Shown: positions 26,854 to 36,599, counted from the first letter of the stretch. The stretch is DNA of 64,000 nucleotides from Streptomyces sp. AP-93 (GCF_022808175.1 NZ_JALGBX010000005.1:336379-400378), one strand, 5' to 3'. Notes: generated by a model not told the origin, from the sequence alone. Made by a program: numbers and translations.

Positions 26854-28398
26854 ATGCCCGGTGTCCGGCCCGGCCGTTGGGCGGTCGTCACGGCGGCCTT
26901 GGCGAGCGTCGCCGTACCCGTGTGCACCTCGGGCCATCCCACTGTCCGGCACCCGACGCACCACGCGGGGCACCCCACCCCGTACCGGGCGGGGAACTCC
27001 GGGGACCGGGAAGCCGGGCAGGAGGACGGCGGCCCGGCGCCCTTCGTCATGCCGGCGGGCCACCGGGGCCGTCCCGACGCCGCGCCCGGACACGCCCTCC
27101 CGGCGGCGCTCGAGGCCCCCACCGCCGGCCTGTTGTCCAACACGACCGGCGCCGAAGGCGTCTCCCCGTCCGTCGCCGCGGACGCGCGCTACGTCCCGGG
27201 GAGCCACGTCCTGCGGCTGGCCTCCGGCCGGTGGATGTACCTTCCCGACGGCAAGGCGGCCTCGACCGTGGTCGCCGCCGGCCATCCGCCCGCCCTGCGG
27301 CAGATCGAACGCAGCCGTGCCTGGCTGGCCTCCGGCCGGGTCCCCGGCGCCTCGGCCGACCGGCGTGCGGCGGCCGAGCGTGCCCTGCTGGCCATGCGCG
27401 CCCTGCTCCGGCCCAACGGCGCCGTGGCGGCGGGCTGGAGCCACGGCTGGAAGTACTCGTGGCCGCGCGACTCCAGCTTCGCCGCGGCCGCCTTCGCGCA
27501 CACCGGCCATGACGCCGAGGCCCACCGGATCCTGCGCTACAGCGCCGCGACCCAGCGCGCGGACGGGACCTGGGAAGCGCGTACGAAGCTCGACGGATCC
27601 GGGCCGCCCGACGCCAGGAGCCTGCAGCTCGACGCCAACGGCTGGGTGCCGTGGGCCACTTGGCAGTGGTACCAGGCGGCCCCCCGGGCCACCCGCCGGG
27701 CCCGGCTGGCCACCCTCTACCCGATGATCCGCAAGGCGGCCGACCACGCGGCGGGCTCTCTGCGGGCGGACGGGCTGCCCCCGGCGTCCCCCGACTACTG
27801 GGAGCTGACGACGGCCACCGCGAACATCGGTACGGCCGCACCGCTGCTCGCCGGGCTCAACGCCTCCGCCGACCTCGCCCGCGAGGCGAACCGGCCCCAG
27901 GACGCGGCCCGCTGGGCCCGCGCCGCGCGGCGGCTGTCCGCCGCCATCTCCACGCGCTTCCTCCCCCTGGGCTACCAGCGCACCGTCGACGGACGCCACG
28001 GGCACGACAGCGCGGTGGCCTTTATGGCGCCGCCCTTCAACGAAGCCCCCGCCGGCCTCGCCGGGGCACTGGACACCACGTACCGGGAACTGCTGCTGCC
28101 CAACGGCGGGCTGACTCCCGGGAACGATCCCGGGGCGCGCTGGGGCGCGTACGCCTGGACACCCAGTACGGGCTTCTTCGCGCTCGCCTGGGCCGGCACG
28201 GGCCGGCCGGAGAAGGCCGGGCGGGTCCTGGACTGGGTCCTCTCCAAGCGGAACGCGCTCGGCGAACTGCCGGAGAAGGTGGACGGGGCGGGCCGGCCCC
28301 ACTCGGTCGCGCCCCTGGCGTGGACGGGCTCCATCGTCGTCCTGGCCCTCGTGGCGCTCGACGGCAAGGGGCTCCCGACCCCGCCCCTGCGCCCGTAG
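26854..28398 (+). CDS. Secreted GH15-like (glucoamylase-fold) enzyme
   Basis: This 514-residue protein starts at ATG 26854, with GGAGGGAG just upstream, and has a signal peptide or anchor to about residue 25 (WAVVTAALASVAVPVCTSG). After a low-complexity region of about 60 residues comes an (alpha/alpha)6 barrel of the GH15 type. WKYSWPRDSSFAAAAFAHTG is the substrate-pocket motif and a late GELPEKVD is in the position of the family catalytic base. The acid residue may lie in SPDYWELTT. GH15 members act on starch, dextran or trehalose; the substrate cannot be told. A hairpin follows. Confidence 0.85.
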   Translation: MPGVRPGRWAVVTAALASVAVPVCTSGHPTVRHPTHHAGHPTPYRAGNSGDREAGQEDGGPAPFVMPAGHRGRPDAAPGHALPAALEAPTAGLLSNTTGAEGVSPSVAADARYVPGSHVLRLASGRWMYLPDGKAASTVVAAGHPPALRQIERSRAWLASGRVPGASADRRAAAERALLAMRALLRPNGAVAAGWSHGWKYSWPRDSSFAAAAFAHTGHDAEAHRILRYSAATQRADGTWEARTKLDGSGPPDARSLQLDANGWVPWATWQWYQAAPRATRRARLATLYPMIRKAADHAAGSLRADGLPPASPDYWELTTATANIGTAAPLLAGLNASADLAREANRPQDAARWARAARRLSAAISTRFLPLGYQRTVDGRHGHDSAVAFMAPPFNEAPAGLAGALDTTYRELLLPNGGLTPGNDPGARWGAYAWTPSTGFFALAWAGTGRPEKAGRVLDWVLSKRNALGELPEKVDGAGRPHSVAPLAWTGSIVVLALVALDGKGLPTPPLRP

Positions 28399-28405
28399 CG
28401 GGCAG

Positions 28406-28425
28406 GGCAGGCCGCCGGGCCTGCC
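28406..28425. terminator. Terminator hairpin after GH15-like gene
   Basis: GGCAGGCC, a 4-nt loop and GGCCTGCC form an 8-bp stem 8 bp after the stop codon, between convergent genes. Confidence 0.65.
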
Positions 28426-28499
28426 GTAGGAACACACCGCGGGGGTTCAGACGGGCTGCGTTCCCTCACACGGTCCGCCGCCGGCGGCGCCCGCACCGC

Positions 28500-30638
28500 T
28501 CATGGCCGTTCCGCGGGACTCGCAGGGCTTTCCGGCTCACGCTCCGGCACATCCTCCGGCGGCGGGACGGCCGGATACCAGGGGGCGGTGGGAGGGTGGC
28601 TGCTGCGCAGCTTGGAGGCGCCCCGGGGAGGGGTCGTGACGTGCAGGCCGGCGTCCAGGCCGAGCACGGCGCCGACCGGCGGGCCGTCCTGGGGGGCCAG
28701 GGCCGCCGGGGCGCCCGTGTAGTACATCTGGGACTCGTACCAGGACGGTCCGCCGTCCGCGTCCGAGACGCCGGCCGTGCCCGTACCCGCGCGGCCGGCG
28801 AGCAGGTCCCCGGCGACGCCGACGGAGCCGTAGCCGCCCTGGCCGCCGACCTCGGTGAGGGGGGAGAACTTCGGCACGGGCCCGTCGGCGGTGGCCAGGC
28901 TCGTGGCGACGGTGCCCGTGCCGGGGCGGCGGAAGTACAGGGCGACGCCGTCGCCCTGCGCGCGCGCCGAGAGCGGCCCGGTGGTCGCCGGCAGCCTGGT
29001 CGGTACGGGGGCGCCGAACGGCGCGTCCGGTGCGTGCTGGACCCAGGCCAGCACGCTCTGTGCCGTGGCCGCGTACACGTGGCGCCGGCCGGCCTTGTCC
29101 GTGGCGGTGACCGGGTCGCCCTGCAGGCCGGAGCCGCCCAGGGACGCCCACGCGCCGAAGGCGCCGTCGGGGGCCGACTGCGTGCTGGCGCGCAGGGTGC
29201 GCCGGGAATCGCGTACGTAGACGGTCATCCGGCCGGTACCGTCCAGGGCCACGGCCGGTGCGCTGATCGCCGAGGTGCCGGTCACGTCGTCCGTCTCCGG
29301 GGTACCCAGCGACAGCCACGGGCCGAAGGCGCCGTCGGGCGCGGCCTGGACGCAGTACACGAGCTCGCGTTTGTACGCCTTGGGCGTGGCGCCCAGAGTG
29401 GTGCGGGTACCGAAGACTCCGACCCTGCCGTCGGGGAGCCGGACCGCCGTCGCCCCCGTGTCCATCCCGGTCCCGGCGAGGAACTCGGGCCCCTGCCAGG
29501 GGGCCTTGGGTCCGCTGCGCGTCCAGTGGGCCATCCGGCCGTCCAGCACGGCGAAGGCCCACAGCCGGTCCGATGTGCCCTCGGTCATCCAGGAGCTGGC
29601 ATCGCCCCGGCTGTAGCGGATGGTCCGGTTCCAGCCGGCGCCGGTGGGCCGGGTGGCCGTCTTGCGATCGCCGCAGCCGGCGGGGCTGCCGCACCAGTTC
29701 TGGTGGTCGGTCCAGGCGTAGGTCTTGAGGTAGCCGAGCTTCTCCGCGGCGGCCTGCGGGTCGAGTGCCGGGGGCAGGGCGGTGTTGGGATAGCTCATGT
29801 AGTTCTGGACGGAGAAGTGCGGCCGGTCCGTGGACTTCGCGTAGCGTTCGGCCGCGGCCTGCACGAACCGGGCACCGTATATGTGGTCCTGGTGGTCGAC
29901 GAAGTTGCCGCCGATGCGGGTCCGGCCGGGCGTCGGGTCCTGTGTCCGTATGGTGGTCGGCCGGTACATCGCGAAGATCCCCGCGAGGGCCTCCACGACC
30001 TGGTCCTTGTTGTACGAGAACCCGGGCTTGACCGGAGTCCGCGAGCTCACCTGGGCACCCAGGGCGGGGACGCGGCCGTCCCACAGTCCGCGCAGGCTGT
30101 TCGGATTGTCCCCCGAGATGCTGCCGGCCTCCCGCAGCTGCATCCACACCAGGTTCACCTCGGGCCGTGCCACGAGGACGTCCACTTCGGCGCTCCCGCC
30201 GCCGGCGGTGGGTATGGAGCGGCGCTGCCAGGCGCTGGTGCGGTCGCCGGTGGTCATCTGCGCGTAGGCGGCCCGTATGCCGTTCTGCCGGGCCTCCGCG
30301 TAGGCGGCGTGGTCGGCGGGGACGACGGGGTCCTGCAGGTGCGCGCCGTGGGCCTCGTTGTGGCCGTCGGCCTCGCCGGCGGTGAGATAGACGGTGGTGA
30401 CCTTGATGCCCGTCGATATGGAGCGGCTCAGGTCGGGGTTCATGAAGAAGAGGTCGTCGTCGGGATGCGCGACGACCTGGAGGACCGTGCCCTGGGTCAC
30501 ACTCGGGCGGGGCGCCTCCCCGGGAGCCGCCGGCTCCGACGTGGTTCCGTACCCGTAGGCCCAGGTGGTCACCCCTGCGGCGCCGACGGTGAGCGCGGTG
30601 AGTACGGCCGCGAGGCGGGTGCGGCTGGCCAGGGACAT
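28500..30638 (-). CDS. Secreted PIG-L/LmbE deacetylase with propeller-like C-terminus
   Basis: This 712-residue exported protein has a signal peptide or anchor in residues 1-28 (RLAAVLTALTVGAAGVTTWA). The PIG-L domain has the zinc motif VVAHPDDDLFF and the second ligand in NFVDHQDHIYGARFV. It would remove acetyl groups from a GlcNAc-like sugar outside the cell. The C-terminal 350 residues are repeats of about 48 residues ending in FGPWLSLGT, FGAWASLGG or similar, like sugar-binding beta-propellers. ATG 30638 has GAGG upstream and gives a clean signal peptide; an in-frame ATG at 30794 would add 52 Pro/Arg-rich residues. Confidence 0.87.
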   Translation of the reverse strand: MSLASRTRLAAVLTALTVGAAGVTTWAYGYGTTSEPAAPGEAPRPSVTQGTVLQVVAHPDDDLFFMNPDLSRSISTGIKVTTVYLTAGEADGHNEAHGAHLQDPVVPADHAAYAEARQNGIRAAYAQMTTGDRTSAWQRRSIPTAGGGSAEVDVLVARPEVNLVWMQLREAGSISGDNPNSLRGLWDGRVPALGAQVSSRTPVKPGFSYNKDQVVEALAGIFAMYRPTTIRTQDPTPGRTRIGGNFVDHQDHIYGARFVQAAAERYAKSTDRPHFSVQNYMSYPNTALPPALDPQAAAEKLGYLKTYAWTDHQNWCGSPAGCGDRKTATRPTGAGWNRTIRYSRGDASSWMTEGTSDRLWAFAVLDGRMAHWTRSGPKAPWQGPEFLAGTGMDTGATAVRLPDGRVGVFGTRTTLGATPKAYKRELVYCVQAAPDGAFGPWLSLGTPETDDVTGTSAISAPAVALDGTGRMTVYVRDSRRTLRASTQSAPDGAFGAWASLGGSGLQGDPVTATDKAGRRHVYAATAQSVLAWVQHAPDAPFGAPVPTRLPATTGPLSARAQGDGVALYFRRPGTGTVATSLATADGPVPKFSPLTEVGGQGGYGSVGVAGDLLAGRAGTGTAGVSDADGGPSWYESQMYYTGAPAALAPQDGPPVGAVLGLDAGLHVTTPPRGASKLRSSHPPTAPWYPAVPPPEDVPEREPESPASPAERP

Positions 30639-31272
30639 CTGCAACGCCTCGGGGATCGGTCGGTCGGGTGCGAAGTTGGGCTGCGGGGCGGGTCGGTGCC
30701 CCGTTGGCCCCACCGCTTTCCGGAGACGACCGGGTCCGATTATGCCTCGCGCGCGTGCGCCTGACACACCGTCAGGTCCTTTATCGGTCGACATCGAGTG
30801 ACTTTCCCCTTATCACCCAAGTTGGGCTTTTTTGTCCATATATGTCAGGCGTGAACTCCCACCCCGTGCCCCGGCGAACCGTGCCGCCCCCGCCGAAGCC
30901 GCAGGCCCGGCACATCCGGCTGTTCGCGGAGCCCGTCCCCTGGTGAGCGCGGTGGCGGCCGCACCCCCGGCGCCTGACGCGGAGTCGGCGGCCGGGCCGA
31001 AAAGTGTCCCCGGTGGTCGTGCGGGGAGGGTGCCTTCGGTGTGATCGGATCCACACGGCGGGCGTCCTCGCCCGAGGTCCGCGGCGGGGCTGCCCGCCGC
31101 GCCGATGCTTCCCGTCTCGAATCCGTCGCGCACTGCGCACCCCCCGCCATGATCAACATACAGGTCCGAGGGGGGCTTGCGACAAGACCCGGGGCGTGTC
31201 GAAGAATCGCCCAAGGAAGCCGGAATCGACGGCTATCCGCCTGTGCCGATATACCGATATGGGAGTCACCGA
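30639..31272. other. 634-bp divergent intergenic region
   Basis: No convincing gene is seen between the PIG-L and glycosyltransferase starts. It must hold promoters for both. A run of six T at 30828-30833 follows a short CCCAA/TTGGG dyad and could be a weak terminator. Base composition dips to AT-rich near 30790-30845, likely the promoter zone of the PIG-L gene. Confidence 0.5.
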
Positions 31273-32496
31273 ATGCGTGTGGTGTTGTCGACGTACGGGT
31301 CGCGCGGGGCCGTCGAGCCGATGGCGGGGCTGGCGGTGCGGTTGCGGGAGTTCGGTGCGCAGGTGCGCGTGTGCGCGCCGCCCGACGAGGAGTTCGCGCT
31401 GCGGCTGGCCGGGCTCGGCGTGGAGCTGGTGCCGGTGGGCAGTCCCGTGCGCCCGCTGGTGACCTCGGTGACGCCGGGATCGGCACAGGGCCTTGCGCAG
31501 CGGGCGGCGGATCTGATGGCCGCGCAGTTCGACATCGTCGCCGCGGCGGCCGAGGGGGCGGACGCGCTCGTGGCGACCGGTCCCTTGCCGGTCGCCGCCG
31601 CCGCGCGGTCGGTGGCCGAGAAGCTGGGCCTGCGGTACGTGCACGCGAGCCACCAGCCGGTCAGCCTGCCGTCGCCCCACCGGCGGCCGCCCGCGCGGCG
31701 GGGGCAGCCGCTGCCGCCGACCGCCACCGACAATCAGGCGTTGTGGGACCTGGACGCCCGCATTGCGAACACCATGTTCGGTGAGACGCTGGGCACCCTG
31801 CGGGCGGCGGCCGGTCTGGCGCCGGTGGACTCCGTCCGCGACTACGCCTTCACCGCCCGCCCGTGGCTGGCCACGGACCCGTTCCTCTCCCCGTGGCAGC
31901 CGACGGGACTCGGCGTGGTGCAGACCGGAGCGTGGTGCGTACCGGACGAACGTCCGCTCCCCGCCGAACTGGTGGCCTTCCTGGACGACGGCCCACCGCC
32001 CGTCTACGTGGGCTTCGGCAGTATGCCCCGGGGCGCCGTCGAAGGGGTCGCACCGGCGGCCGTCGAAGCGATCCGCGCGCGGGGCCGCCGTACGGTCGTC
32101 TCCCGGGGCTGGGCCGAACTGACCCTGGCCGACGGCCGGGACGACTGCCTCCTCGTCGACGAGGTCAACCACCGGGCGCTCTTCCGCCGGGTGGCCGCCG
32201 TCGTGCACCACGGCAGCGCGGGCACCACGACAACCGCCGCTCTCGCCGGCGTGCCCCAGGTGGTGCTGGCCCAGGGAGCGGACCAGCCCTACTGGGCCGG
32301 CCGGGTCACCGGCCTGGGCATCGGCGCCGCCCACGAGGGCCCGGCCCCGGCCGCCGAGTCCCTGTCGGCCGCGCTGCACACGGCCCTGGCCCCCGAGACC
32401 CGCGCCCGGGCGGCCGCCGTGGCCGCCGCGGTCCGCACCGACGGGACGGCGGTGGCCGCGCGGCTGCTGCTCGAAGGGGCCGCCGGGATCGCCTGA
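31273..32496 (+). CDS. GT1-family (GtfB/macrolide-type) glycosyltransferase
   Basis: This 407-residue UDP/NDP-sugar-dependent glycosyltransferase resembles those decorating glycopeptides, macrolides and sterols. The N-terminal domain starts MRVVLSTYGSRGAVEPMAGL. The C-terminal donor-binding domain has VYVGFGSMPRGAVEG and the signature VVHHGSAGTTTTAALAGVPQ followed by LAQGADQPYWAGRV. ATG 31273 has GGGAG upstream. No biosynthetic cluster surrounds it, so the acceptor may be a lipid or an exogenous compound (resistance by glycosylation). The stop codon is duplicated by a tandem repeat. Confidence 0.9.
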   Translation: MRVVLSTYGSRGAVEPMAGLAVRLREFGAQVRVCAPPDEEFALRLAGLGVELVPVGSPVRPLVTSVTPGSAQGLAQRAADLMAAQFDIVAAAAEGADALVATGPLPVAAAARSVAEKLGLRYVHASHQPVSLPSPHRRPPARRGQPLPPTATDNQALWDLDARIANTMFGETLGTLRAAAGLAPVDSVRDYAFTARPWLATDPFLSPWQPTGLGVVQTGAWCVPDERPLPAELVAFLDDGPPPVYVGFGSMPRGAVEGVAPAAVEAIRARGRRTVVSRGWAELTLADGRDDCLLVDEVNHRALFRRVAAVVHHGSAGTTTTAALAGVPQVVLAQGADQPYWAGRVTGLGIGAAHEGPAPAAESLSAALHTALAPETRARAAAVAAAVRTDGTAVAARLLLEGAAGIA

Positions 32497-32562
32497 CCCC
32501 GGCTCCGCCCGGGATCGCCTGACCCCGGCTCCGCCCGGGATCGCCTGACCCCGGCTCCGCCC
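32485..32562. repeat. 26-bp tandem repeat x3 across the GT stop codon
   Basis: Three exact 26-bp units begin GGGATCGCCTGACCCCGGCT, followed by a partial fourth. The first unit contains the last codons and TGA of the glycosyltransferase gene, so its 3' end is copied twice downstream. The region from 32563 to 32908 is very GC-rich, with GGGC-type low complexity, and shows no gene. Confidence 0.9.
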
Positions 32563-32908
32563 GGGATCCCGGCGTCGCTCCGTCGCGGTCCTCGGCGCAC
32601 TGCCGGCCACCCGGGCGGGCTCCGGGCGGGATCCGGGCGTGCTTCGTGCGTGCTCCGGGCGGGGCTCCGGCCGCGGCCCCGGCCGCGACCCGGGCGGGCC
32701 CGCCCCTCATCCGGTCGGCCCAGCCGGACGGGGGCAGAATCCGCAGGCCGGGGCAGGAGGTTCCGCATCCCGCGGGGATCGCCGTCTATCCCGGCCCGCC
32801 CCACTGATGGGAACCTGAGGCTGCCGCTCAACCGAGCGCGGGCGCCCACACCTTCCCCCCGGACCGGGCCGTCTCTGCCGTCGACCTGCCATCAAGGGAG
32901 CTCACCGC

Positions 32909-34522
32909 ATGCAGACCCGTTCAGCCGATGATGCGCGCAAGCGAGTGGTGTGGGGGATAGCCCTCGTCCTGATCGCGGTCACGGCGCTTCTCGGAGCCGG
33001 GCCCGGGGCCGCCACGGCGACCTCCCTGCCCGCCCCGCCCGTACCCGTACTCACCTGGGGCCCCTGCGCCGACGGCCAGGGCGACGGCTTCGAGTGCGCC
33101 ACCGCCCAGGTGCCGCTGGACTACCGCCGGCCCACCGGAAGCACGATCCCGCTGGCCGTCACCCGCCGGCTCGCGGCCGACCCGGCCCACCGCACCGGTG
33201 TGCTGGTGCTTCACCCCGGCGGACCCGGCAACTCCGGGGTGAACTTCGCCCGCAACAGCTACGCCGCACTCCCCGCCGCCCTCCGTGACGCCTTCGACGT
33301 CGTCGGGTACGACATGCGGGGCGTGGCACGCAGTGGCCAAGTGGAGTGCTGGAACGACGCGGAGTACTCGGCCGCCGTCGACGCCGCGCGCGGCGTCCCC
33401 GGACCGGGAGCCCTGCAGACCGCCCTCCGGCAGGGCCAGGAGTTCGCCGCCGCCTGCCGGGAACGCGCCGGTGGCCTCGTGCCGTTCATCGGCACCGGGT
33501 CCAACGCCAAGGACCTCGACCTGCTGCGCCAGGCCCTCGGCGAGGAGACGCTCACCTTCTACGGCCGCTCCTTCGGCAGCTACGTCGGCACCGTCTACGC
33601 CGCCCAGTTCCCCCGGCGCGTGCGCGCCATGGTCCTGGACGGGGCCTACGATCCGCGCCGCTACGCCGATGTGCCGTACGCCTACGACGCCACGCAGTTC
33701 ACCGCCCTGGACGCGGCGGTCGGCCGGTTCCTCGACTGGTGCGAGCAGAACGCCGCCGCCTGCGGATTCGGCGAGGGCAAGGCCCGGCAGGCCTTCGAAC
33801 AGCTCAAGCGGGACCTCGACGCCGATCCCGTCATCACCCCGAGCGGACGCCCGGCCACGGGCTACACCCTCGCCTACCGCCTGATGTTCAACATCAACTC
33901 GGGCAAGGAGATCTGGCCCTACCTGGGCGAGGCGCTGGCCGCGGCCCAGGCGCACAAGACCTCCTTCCTGCTGTCACCCCCCTCACCCGGGTCCTTCGAC
34001 TTCCTCAACGTCAACCTGGCCGTCGAGTGCGCCGACCGCGTCTACCCGACGAGCCGGCTCCTCCTGGGCGGCCTGGTCGCCGCGGAGGTTGCCTCGGCGC
34101 CCCTGCTCGGACCGCCCATCGGCCTGGGACCGCCCACCTACGACCACAACCACGCGCCCGCCTGCGCGCAGTGGCAGGCGGAACGCCCGAGCCGCTACGA
34201 GGGCTCCTACCGGGCGGCCGGCTCCGCCCCGATCCTGGTCCTCGGCACGACCGGGGACCCGGACACCCCGTACCGGGACGCCGTGGCCCTGGCCGGGACG
34301 CTGGACTCCGGACGACTGCTCACCTTCGACGCCGAGGGTCACACGGCCTACAACCGGAGCGCGTGCGTCAGCGCGCTCGTCAACGACTACCTGGCCACCC
34401 TGGCCCTGCCCGCACGGGGCACCGTCTGCGCGGACGAGACGCCCCCGGAGGCGCTCGGCCGGCGCACCACCGGGCCCGTGGAAGCCGACGAGACGAACGA
34501 CGTGATCCCCACCCTGCGCTGA
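32909..34522 (+). CDS. Secreted alpha/beta hydrolase, tripeptidyl aminopeptidase type
   Basis: This 537-residue secreted serine hydrolase has a signal peptide to about residue 37 (VVWGIALVLIAVTALLGAG). The oxyanion region VLVLHPGGPGNSGVNF, nucleophile GRSFGSYVG (S221), acidic residue in LGTTGDPDTPY and His in AEGHTAYNRSACV match the S33 tripeptidyl aminopeptidase (SlpD/SlpE, TAP) family of Streptomyces. The C-terminal TAP domain includes CAQWQAERPSRYEG. It would trim peptides outside the cell. ATG 32909 has AAGGGAG upstream. Confidence 0.92.
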   Translation: MQTRSADDARKRVVWGIALVLIAVTALLGAGPGAATATSLPAPPVPVLTWGPCADGQGDGFECATAQVPLDYRRPTGSTIPLAVTRRLAADPAHRTGVLVLHPGGPGNSGVNFARNSYAALPAALRDAFDVVGYDMRGVARSGQVECWNDAEYSAAVDAARGVPGPGALQTALRQGQEFAAACRERAGGLVPFIGTGSNAKDLDLLRQALGEETLTFYGRSFGSYVGTVYAAQFPRRVRAMVLDGAYDPRRYADVPYAYDATQFTALDAAVGRFLDWCEQNAAACGFGEGKARQAFEQLKRDLDADPVITPSGRPATGYTLAYRLMFNINSGKEIWPYLGEALAAAQAHKTSFLLSPPSPGSFDFLNVNLAVECADRVYPTSRLLLGGLVAAEVASAPLLGPPIGLGPPTYDHNHAPACAQWQAERPSRYEGSYRAAGSAPILVLGTTGDPDTPYRDAVALAGTLDSGRLLTFDAEGHTAYNRSACVSALVNDYLATLALPARGTVCADETPPEALGRRTTGPVEADETNDVIPTLR

Positions 34523-34548
34523 CGGCGGATCCGCCTCGGCTGCCCGCC

Positions 34549-35925
34549 TCAGCCGGCCGTCGTGGGTGAGCCGGGGCGGGCCAGGCGGGCGAGGTAGCGG
34601 GCCAGTCCGGTCGCGTCCTCGCCCGCCCAGCCCACGTACCCGTCGGGCCGGACCAGGAAGAGCCCCTTGCCGTACGGCTCGTACGGTCCGATCCGGTGGA
34701 CGCGCAGGAAGTCCGCACTCACGGGCGGCAGTTCGGCATCCGTTCCGACGGCCAGCAGGGTGAACTGCGGTCCCCGGAACAGGTCGAAGAGCCTGCGCCC
34801 GTCCGGCAGCGGGCCGTCAGGGGCCCGGTCCCCGGCCTCCAGGGCGCCCGCGGCCCCTTCTGAGAGGGGGCCGCCCCGGTAGCCCAGGCCGAGCTGGCGG
34901 GTGGCGTCGCCGCGTTCCTCCTGGCCGCGGTGGATCCGCGTGGACAGTCCCAGTACGTGCGCGGCGGCGGGTCGACGCTCCTGTTCGTAGGTGTCCAGGA
35001 GTGCGGGGGCCGCGCCGTGGCGCAGGACCTGTCCGAGCTTCCAGCCGAGGTTGTAGGCGTCCTGCACGCCGGTGTTGAGGCCCTGGCCGCCGGCGGGGGA
35101 GTGCACATGGGCCGCGTCGCCCGCGAGCAGCACCCGGCCGGCCCGGAACCGGTCTGCCATGGCGGCGCGCGGCCTGAAGTCGGAGGCCCACCGGACCCCG
35201 TCGGAGGCCCACCGGACCCCGTCGGAGGCCCACCGGACCCCGATGACGTCCTGCGCGCCCAGATGGGTCAGGGCGGCGACCGCGGCGGGGATGTCGAGGT
35301 CCTCTGTCCGCGCGACGAACTGGTGCTCGTCGGTGCCGGGCAGCGGGCACAGCGCGGCGAAGGCGCCGTCCGGGCCCGGGAACAGGTGCCAGTGCTCGCG
35401 GTCCAGCGCGCCGGGGCGCAGCCGGACGTCGGCCACGACCATCGGGGCGGGATCCACGGTCTCGCCGGTCATGCCGATGTCCAGGGCCTTGCGGACCGTG
35501 GAGCGGCCGCCGTCGGCGGCGACCAGGTAGGCGGCGCGCAGCGTACGGCCGTCCGAGAGGTACGCGCTCACCCCGTCGGCGTCCTGGTCGAAGCCGGTCA
35601 GGGCGGCGCCGAAGCGGACCGGGCCGCCGAGCCCGGTGAGGCGCTCGAACAGGATCTCCTGGGTGCGCCACTGGGGCAGGAGCCGGGCCCGCGGGTGCGG
35701 TTCGGTGTCCGTGGGGCCGCCGACGCCGGCGTCTCCGAGCATGTCGTGCTCGCCCACGGGCCGGCCGCCCTGCCAGATCTGCTCGATCGGCGCGTGGGCG
35801 CTCGCCTCCCGTACCGCGTCCCCCACGCCGAGGTCGTCGAAGACCTCCAGGGTCCTGGGCTGCAGACCCTTGCCCCGCGAGCCGGGGAAGAGGTTCTCGG
35901 CGCGCTCGACGACCAGCGCGTGCAC
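34549..35925 (-). pseudogene. FAD-dependent aromatic monooxygenase, N-terminus lost
   Basis: This 458-residue frame matches PheA/TfdB-type FAD monooxygenases but begins (GTG 35925) at VHALVVERAENLFPGSRGKG, i.e. after the GxGxxG dinucleotide-binding motif, so about 30 residues are missing. The second FAD motif RVLLAGDAAHVHSPAGGQG is present. Upstream of GVHALVVER the frame reads unrelated Arg/Ala-rich sequence, because it runs into the coding part of the divergent TetR gene. A 7-residue segment GVRWASD is triplicated by a 21-bp tandem repeat. Without the Rossmann start the protein should not bind FAD, so it is called a pseudogene. Confidence 0.85.
35180..35242. repeat. 21-bp in-frame tandem repeat x3
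   Basis: Three exact 21-bp units (35180-35200, 35201-35221, 35222-35242) encode GVRWASD three times in the monooxygenase frame. Relatives are expected to have one copy. Confidence 0.9.
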
Positions 35926-35954
35926 GCCGCACCGCCCTGCGGCTGCTCGGAGGC

Positions 35955-36566
35955 GTGGGCCTGGAGGGCCTGACCCTGCGGGCCATCGCCAAGGAGCTGG
36001 ACGTCAAGGCGCCCGCCCTGTACTGGCACTTCAAGGACAAGCAGGCCCTGCTCGACGAGATGGCCACCGAGATGTTCCGCCGGATGACGGCGGACCTGGA
36101 CGCGGCCCGCCCGCCCGACGACTGGGCGCAGGCGCTGGAGGCCGCGATGCGCGGCCTGCGGGGGCACCTGCTGCGCTACCGGGACGGAGCCAAGGTCTAC
36201 AGCGGCACGCACTTCACCGACATCAGCTACGCCGCTCCGATGGAGGCCCATCTGCGGACGCTCGTCGCAGGCGGCTTCACGGCTGCCGGAGCGGCCCGGG
36301 CCTGGTTCACCGCCTACAGCTACACCATCGGGTACGTGATCGAGGAGCAGTCGATGGGCCCGCTGCCGGGCTCGGACGGCGAGGGGTACGACCTGGAGGC
36401 CCGCGCCGACCGGCTCGCCGGCTTCCCGCTGACGGCGGAGGCGGGCCCGGAGATGTTCCGCGATCAGGACGCCGGCTTCGAAGCGGGCCTGGCGGCGGTG
36501 CTCGCGGGCATCGCCACGACCCTGCTCCCGCCGGCCGCACGGCCCGCAGGGCCCGTAGGCCCGTAG
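35955..36566 (+). pseudogene. TetR-family regulator, 5' end lost
   Basis: The TetR fold is clear: TLRAIAKELDVKAPALYWHF is the helix-turn-helix and a TetR_C-type ligand domain follows (HLLRYRDGAKVYSGTHFTDI). The first candidate start, GTG 35955, falls inside the normal first helix. The frame upstream still reads RTALRLLGGVGLEGL back to about 35928 but then runs into the monooxygenase, with no start codon. Expected length is about 215-220. It may be translated from the internal GTG without a complete HTH. The junction is shared with the truncated monooxygenase. Confidence 0.75.
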
Positions 36567-36599
36567 AGCCTGTATGTCGTGTATGCCGTGCCGGCCCCG

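Noticed and set aside
27651..30764. Plus-strand open frame of 1037 codons
   Set aside because: It overlaps the GH15-like gene and the antisense of the PIG-L gene; its Arg/Gly/Pro-rich composition is that of a shadow frame in GC-rich DNA.
30639..31272. Small genes in the PIG-L/GT intergenic region
   Set aside because: Several short open frames exist, but none has a ribosome site with protein-like composition.
31273..32496. Antibiotic biosynthetic cluster around the glycosyltransferase
   Set aside because: No PKS, NRPS or sugar-nucleotide genes lie nearby.
32485..32580. CRISPR-like array
   Set aside because: The 26-bp units are directly adjacent, without spacers; it is a simple tandem repeat.
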